Assembly (NCBI GenBank): GCA_905373085.1
Contig: CAJPRR010000102.1
Span: 1-8,072, forward strand
Direction: 5' to 3'
DNA: 8,072 nt
Origin: an uncultured Selenomonas sp.
GTDB lineage: Bacteria > Bacillota > Negativicutes > Selenomonadales > Selenomonadaceae
Part shown: positions 5,096-8,072 of the stretch, in pieces
Position numbering within the stretch: the first letter of the stretch is position 1
Layout: each line of letters begins with the position of its first letter
Notes under the pieces: generated by a model
Seen by the model: only the letters and a program-made list of their open reading frames with translations
Databases searched by the model: none
What the model was told of the DNA's origin: nothing
Position numbers and translations under genes: made by a program

Positions 5096-6382
5096 TCAGA
5101 AAATATCGTTCGCGCAGATGATCGTCTGGTCGCGGTTCGGGCCGACGGAGACGATGCCGATGGCGACGCCCGTGACGGCGGAGAGGCGTTCGAGGTATTT
5201 TCTCGCCTTTTCGGGCAGCTTCTCGTAGTCGCGGCAGCCCGAGATGTCTTCCTTCCAGCCTTCGAACGTCTCGTAGACAGGCTCGACCCGCGCGAGGACG
5301 TTAAGGCTCGCGGGGATCTCGTTCAGCGGCTTGCCGTCGAGCTTGTAGCCCGTGCACATCTTGATCTCGCCGAAGCCGTCGAGGATGTCGAGGCGCGTGA
5401 TCGCCATGTAGTCGAGACCCGAGAGCTGACCCGCGTAGCGCACGACGCAGGCATCGAGCCAGCCCGTGCGGCGCGGTCTGCCCGTGACCGTGCCGAACTC
5501 GTGGCCGGCTTCACGGATCTTGTCGCCGATGTCGTTGAGCTGCTCGGTCGGAAACGGGCCTTCGCCGACGCGCGTGCAGTACGCCTTGACGACGCCGACG
5601 ACCTTGTCGATGCGCTTGGGCGCGACGCCCGCGCCGACGCCTACGCCGCCCGATACGGGGTGCGAGGCCGTGACGTAAGGGTATGTGCCGTAGTCGATGT
5701 CGAGCATCGTCGCCTGTGCGCCCTCGAAGAGCACCTTCTTGCCCGCATCAAGCTCTTCATTCAAAAGAGCAATGGTGTCGCAGACATAGGGTTTCAGGAG
5801 ATCTGCATAGGCTTCATACTCTTCAAGGATATGCTCGTAGGAGAGCGGCGCACGTCCGTAGATCTTTTCCAGCTCCGCGTTCTTGATCGCCAGATTCTCC
5901 TTGAGGCGCTTCTTGAACTCCTCCGGCTCGACGAGGTCGCAGACGCGGATGCCGATGCGGTTCATCTTGTCCATCGTGCAGGGGCCGATGCCGCGCTTCG
6001 TCGTGCCGATCTTCCCCGCGCCTCGCGCTTCCTCGGCGAGCTTGTCCAAGATGCGGTGATACGGCAGGACGACGTGCGCCCTGTTCGAGATGCGGATGCC
6101 CGACGTGTCGACGCCGCGCTTTTGCATCGCGTTCATCTCTTCGAGCGCGACTTCAGGATCGAAGATGACGCCGTTGCCGACGACGTTCGTCTTGCCGTGG
6201 TAGAGGATGCCCGAGGGCAGCAGGCGCAGCTTGAATTCCTCGCCCTTGACGCTGACGGTGTGTCCGGCGTTGCTGCCGCCCTGATAGCGCACGACGGTGT
6301 CGGCCTTCTCGGCGAGGTAGTCGACGATCTTTCCCTTGCCCTCATCGCCCCATTGCGTGCCTGTGACTACTACTGCTGACAT
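5096..6382 (-). CDS. purA: Adenylosuccinate synthetase
   Basis: PurA condenses IMP and aspartate using GTP to give adenylosuccinate, the first committed step from IMP to AMP, in the cytoplasm. The protein is complete at 428 residues, the normal bacterial length. The N-terminal signature GTQWGDEGKGKIVDYLAE (8-25) holds the P-loop and catalytic Asp13, and His41 in GGSNAGHT is the partner residue. GTTKRGIGP (126-134) is the second family signature. Further conserved segments are FEGAQATMLDIDYGTYP (219-235), TRVGEGPFPTE (270-280), TGRPRRTGWLD (300-310) and the C-terminal SVGPNRDQTI (412-421). The ATG at 6382 has AAGGAG 7 nt upstream. It follows purB by 71 nt with no promoter visible between them, so the two are probably co-transcribed. 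A strong terminator follows. Confidence 0.97.
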   Translation of the reverse strand: MSAVVVTGTQWGDEGKGKIVDYLAEKADTVVRYQGGSNAGHTVSVKGEEFKLRLLPSGILYHGKTNVVGNGVIFDPEVALEEMNAMQKRGVDTSGIRISNRAHVVLPYHRILDKLAEEARGAGKIGTTKRGIGPCTMDKMNRIGIRVCDLVEPEEFKKRLKENLAIKNAELEKIYGRAPLSYEHILEEYEAYADLLKPYVCDTIALLNEELDAGKKVLFEGAQATMLDIDYGTYPYVTASHPVSGGVGVGAGVAPKRIDKVVGVVKAYCTRVGEGPFPTEQLNDIGDKIREAGHEFGTVTGRPRRTGWLDACVVRYAGQLSGLDYMAITRLDILDGFGEIKMCTGYKLDGKPLNEIPASLNVLARVEPVYETFEGWKEDISGCRDYEKLPEKARKYLERLSAVTGVAIGIVSVGPNRDQTIICANDIF

Positions 6383-6453
6383 AGCAATTCTCCTTCTCTA
6401 TACGAGGTTTCAGCTTCCCATGTGTGCGCTGAAGCCGTGGAAAGGCCTTCGGC

Positions 6454-7746
6454 TCAAAGCCCAAAGCGCGCGAAGATCCTGTCGATGTGGCGCAGGAAGT
6501 ATTGATAATCGAAGCAGCTGTCGATCTCTTCCTTCGTCAGATGCTTCAAGATGTCCTCGTCCTTTTCGACGTTCGTGCGGAAGTCCTCGCCTTCCAGCCA
6601 GCGCTTCATGGCGTTGCGCTGCACCCACTTGTAGGCGTCCTCTCTCAATACGCCCTTGTCGACGATGGCGAGCATGAGGCGCTGGCTGTAGATGAGTCCG
6701 CCCGTCTTTTCCATATCGGCGAGCATGGCCTCGGGGTAGACGAGCAGCTTGTCGATGATGTTCGTGAACTTTTTCGTGCAGTAGTCGACGTTGATCGTGC
6801 TGTCGGGCAGGATGACGCGCTCGACGGACGAATGCGAAATATCGCGCTCATGCCAGAGCGTGATGTCTTCGAGCGCCGCGACTGCATTGCCGCGCACGAG
6901 ACGCGCCATGCCCGATATGCGCTCGCAGGTGATGGGGTTGCGCTTGTGCGGCATGGCCGACGAACCCTTCTGGCCGGGAGCGAAGTATTCCTCCGCCTCA
7001 CGGATGTCCGTGCGCTGCAGGTTGCGGACTTCCGTCGCGAACTTTTCGAGCGAGCTTGCAACGATGGCGAGCGTCGTCATGTACTCGGCATGACGGTCGC
7101 GCTGAATGACCTGCGTCGCGAGGCGCACGGGCGTGATGCCGAGCTTTTTGCACGTGATCTCCTCGATGCGCGGATCGATGTTCGAATAGGTGCCGACGGC
7201 GCCCGAGAGCTTGCCGACGGCGACGATCTTCTTCGCGTGCTCGACGCGCTCGATGTCGCGCTCGACCTCGGCGCTCCACAGGAGCAGCTTCAAGCCGAAG
7301 GTCATCGGCTCTGCATGGATGCCGTGCGTCCTGCCGATGCACGGCGTGTGCTTGAACTCGACGGCGCGGCGGCGCAATACTTCGAGGAGCTTTTTAAGAT
7401 CATCGATGATGATGTCGGCAGACTTCTTCATCATGATGCCAAGCGCCGTATCCTTGACATCGCTCGACGTCAGTCCCTTGTGGATGTACTTCGAGTCCTC
7501 GCCGACATACTCGGCGACGTTCGTGAGGAAGGCGATGACGTCATGGTTCGTGACCTTCTCGATCTCCTTGACGCGCGGCAGGTCGAACTTCGCCTTGGCA
7601 CGGATGTTCGCGGCGGCTTCCTGCGGGATCTCCCCAAGCTCCGCCATGGCCTCGCAGGCCGCGATCTCGACTTCGAGCATGGTCTCAAACTCATGCTGCA
7701 GCGTCCAGATATTGCCCATCTCAGGATTCGTATAGCGTTCTATCAT
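6454..7746 (-). CDS. purB: Adenylosuccinate lyase
   Basis: PurB removes fumarate twice in purine synthesis: from SAICAR to give AICAR and from adenylosuccinate to give AMP. The 430-residue protein is complete and belongs to the fumarase/aspartase superfamily. Visible motifs are MIERYTNPEMG at the start, TSSDVKDTA (93-101), GRTHGIHAEPMTFG (138-151) with the active-site histidine region, the flexible signature loop GQKGSSAMPHKRNP (258-271) containing the likely catalytic Ser262/263, and WHERDISHSSVERVILPD (298-315). I start it at 7746 because MIERYT is the canonical N-terminus and AGGAGG lies 10 nt upstream. An in-frame ATG at 7764 would add residues atypical of PurB. It is first in a purB-purA unit with its own promoter. 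Confidence 0.97.
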   Translation of the reverse strand: MIERYTNPEMGNIWTLQHEFETMLEVEIAACEAMAELGEIPQEAAANIRAKAKFDLPRVKEIEKVTNHDVIAFLTNVAEYVGEDSKYIHKGLTSSDVKDTALGIMMKKSADIIIDDLKKLLEVLRRRAVEFKHTPCIGRTHGIHAEPMTFGLKLLLWSAEVERDIERVEHAKKIVAVGKLSGAVGTYSNIDPRIEEITCKKLGITPVRLATQVIQRDRHAEYMTTLAIVASSLEKFATEVRNLQRTDIREAEEYFAPGQKGSSAMPHKRNPITCERISGMARLVRGNAVAALEDITLWHERDISHSSVERVILPDSTINVDYCTKKFTNIIDKLLVYPEAMLADMEKTGGLIYSQRLMLAIVDKGVLREDAYKWVQRNAMKRWLEGEDFRTNVEKDEDILKHLTKEEIDSCFDYQYFLRHIDRIFARFGL

Positions 7747-7771
7747 GGATGCGATTCCTCCTGTCATCGAA

Positions 7772-7797
7772 AGCGTGCCAAGCCTTCGCCGCACGCT
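7772..7797 (-). repeat. Hairpin in the purB leader
   Basis: AGCGTGC (7772-7778) and GCACGCT (7791-7797) form a perfect 7-bp stem around a 12-nt loop, within the roughly 59-nt untranslated leader of purB. No U-tract and no purine-riboswitch core are present, so its role, if any, is unknown. Confidence 0.35.
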
Positions 7798-7811
7798 GCT
7801 TTTCCTCGTCT

Positions 7812-7841
7812 ATCATAGCATTTTAATCGCTTCGCTGTCAA
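7812..7841 (-). promoter_or_regulatory. Promoter of purB-purA
   Basis: On the minus strand a perfect TTGACA (7841-7836) is followed by 18 nt and TATGAT (7817-7812), with TGC in front making an extended -10. Predicted transcription start is near 7805, about 59 nt before the purB ATG. No recognised PurR box was seen. Confidence 0.8.
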
Positions 7842-7843
7842 TT

Positions 7844-7883
7844 CAGCATCTTGCAAAAGCAAAATGCTGTGAGACTGCATTTT
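7844..7883. repeat. Overlapping inverted repeats between the divergent promoters
   Basis: CAGCATCTTGC (7844-7854) and GCAAAATGCTG (7859-7869) pair over 11 positions with one mismatch and an AAAA loop. AAAATGC (7861-7867) also pairs exactly with GCATTTT (7877-7883). GCATTTTA recurs at 7818-7825 in the purB promoter spacer. The cluster lies immediately upstream of the purB -35 box, where an operator would be expected. Confidence 0.4.
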
Positions 7884-7911
7884 AGCATGCATAGCGCCAT
7901 TTGTTCAGTTA

Positions 7912-7920
7912 TGCTATACT
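7912..7920 (+). promoter_or_regulatory. Extended -10 promoter of the small membrane-peptide gene
   Basis: TGCTATACT is an extended -10 element (TGn plus TATACT). No good -35 hexamer is found 16-18 nt upstream, which extended -10 promoters can do without. Transcription would start near 7927, about 41 nt before the ATG at 7968. The core ATGCTATnnT is shared with the divergent purB promoter. Confidence 0.5.
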
Positions 7921-7931
7921 GTATGCGTTGC

Positions 7932-7961
7932 CGCCCCTACATATGGCAATAGAAGGGGGTG
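7932..7961 (+). promoter_or_regulatory. Ribosome binding site that may be hidden in a leader hairpin
   Basis: The ribosome binding site AAGGGGG (7953-7959) lies 8 nt before the ATG at 7968. CGCCCC (7932-7937) can pair with GGGGTG (7956-7961), including one G-U, and TTGCC (7928-7932) with GGCAA (7945-7949) is a competing fold. The first fold would cover the ribosome binding site. Confidence 0.4.
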
Positions 7962-7967
7962 TGCTTG

Positions 7968-8072
7968 ATGAGTATTCTGACGTTCATTCTCTCCGTCTTG
8001 GCTGGTGTGGTTGCCAACCACATCTGCAAATGGCTCGATGAGAGAGACGACGGCAACGAGCCTAGGCGCTGA
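7968..8072 (+). CDS. 34-residue single-helix membrane peptide, Fst/Ldr-like type I toxin candidate
   Basis: The complete small gene ends at TGA on the last base of the window. Residues 1-20 (MSILTFILSVLAGVVANHIC) form one hydrophobic helix, followed by a charged tail, KWLDERDDGNEPRR. This plan, a short membrane helix followed by a (K/R)-x-LDE-x-DD tail, closely resembles the Fst toxin of Enterococcus, whose tail has RVLDEEDD. In such type I systems the peptide damages the membrane unless an antisense RNA blocks its mRNA. Support for a real gene: extended -10 promoter, ribosome binding site 8 nt before the ATG, and a homologous though broken copy at 4839-4913. The coding sequence contains GGCTCG/CGAGCC (8032-8037 and 8057-8062), conserved in both copies. 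The downstream region, where an antisense RNA would be expected, is outside the window. Toxin function is inference; a small membrane protein of other function is possible. Confidence 0.68.
   Translation: MSILTFILSVLAGVVANHICKWLDERDDGNEPRR

Noticed and set aside
5501..6379. 292-codon open frame on the plus strand opposite purA
   Set aside because: Shadow of purA, rich in Arg, Asp and Ala with no recognised motif.
7747..7811. Purine riboswitch in the purB leader
   Set aside because: The leader is only about 59 nt with one 7-bp hairpin; the three-way-junction core is absent.
6487..7818. 443-codon open frame on the plus strand opposite purB
   Set aside because: It mirrors purB almost exactly. 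The length comes from codon bias of the real gene; the product has no family features.
1..8072. tRNA, rRNA, CRISPR arrays, insertion sequences or prophage genes
   Set aside because: Nothing supporting any of these was seen by eye: no cloverleaf ending in CCA, no regular spaced repeats, no transposase or integrase motifs.

Overview
This window looks like chromosomal DNA from a diderm Firmicute of the Negativicutes (Selenomonas or a relative). The sequence shows high GC content, strong AGGAGG-type ribosome binding sites and Firmicute-type purA/purB. It also carries the start of a TonB-dependent outer-membrane receptor, which only makes sense in a cell with an outer membrane. The genus is an inference from this combination, not a database match. 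Almost every gene is on the minus strand.

Read in the direction of transcription (right to left), the first unit is purB (7746 to 6454) and purA (6382 to 5096), which together convert IMP to AMP. A good promoter precedes it (TTGACA, 18 nt, TATGAT, 7841 to 7812) and a strong intrinsic terminator follows purA (5081 to 5050).

A roughly 420-base non-coding region (4675-5095) follows. It holds the broken 3' part of a small gene on the plus strand (4839-4913), two further hairpins, and the control region of the second unit: a sigma70-type promoter, a Fur-like site at its transcription start, and a terminator-like hairpin in the leader.

The second unit is an iron/heme/cobalamin-type uptake locus. 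In order it has a FecCD-family permease (4674 to 3649), a FecE/FepC-type ATPase (3644 to 2835), an ABC-2/DrrA-type ATPase (2838 to 2095), an ABC-2 membrane subunit (2098 to 1352), a periplasmic binding protein (1287 to 337) and the first 54 codons of a TonB-dependent receptor (164 to 1, cut by the window edge). The first four genes are tightly coupled by a 4-nt gap and two 4-nt stop/start overlaps. Together the receptor, binding protein, permease and FecE-type ATPase would carry a metal chelate from the outer membrane to the cytoplasm. The ABC-2 pair is exporter-like, and its place inside the import operon is the most unusual part of the locus.

At the right edge, divergent from purB, a 34-codon gene on the plus strand (7968-8072) encodes a one-helix membrane peptide with a charged tail. 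It resembles Fst/Ldr-type type I toxins. It has its own extended -10 promoter and a leader that could hide its ribosome binding site. The broken copy at 4839-4913 matches its 3' half, so the two copies bracket purB-purA in direct orientation. This pair is the best candidate here for something not previously described.
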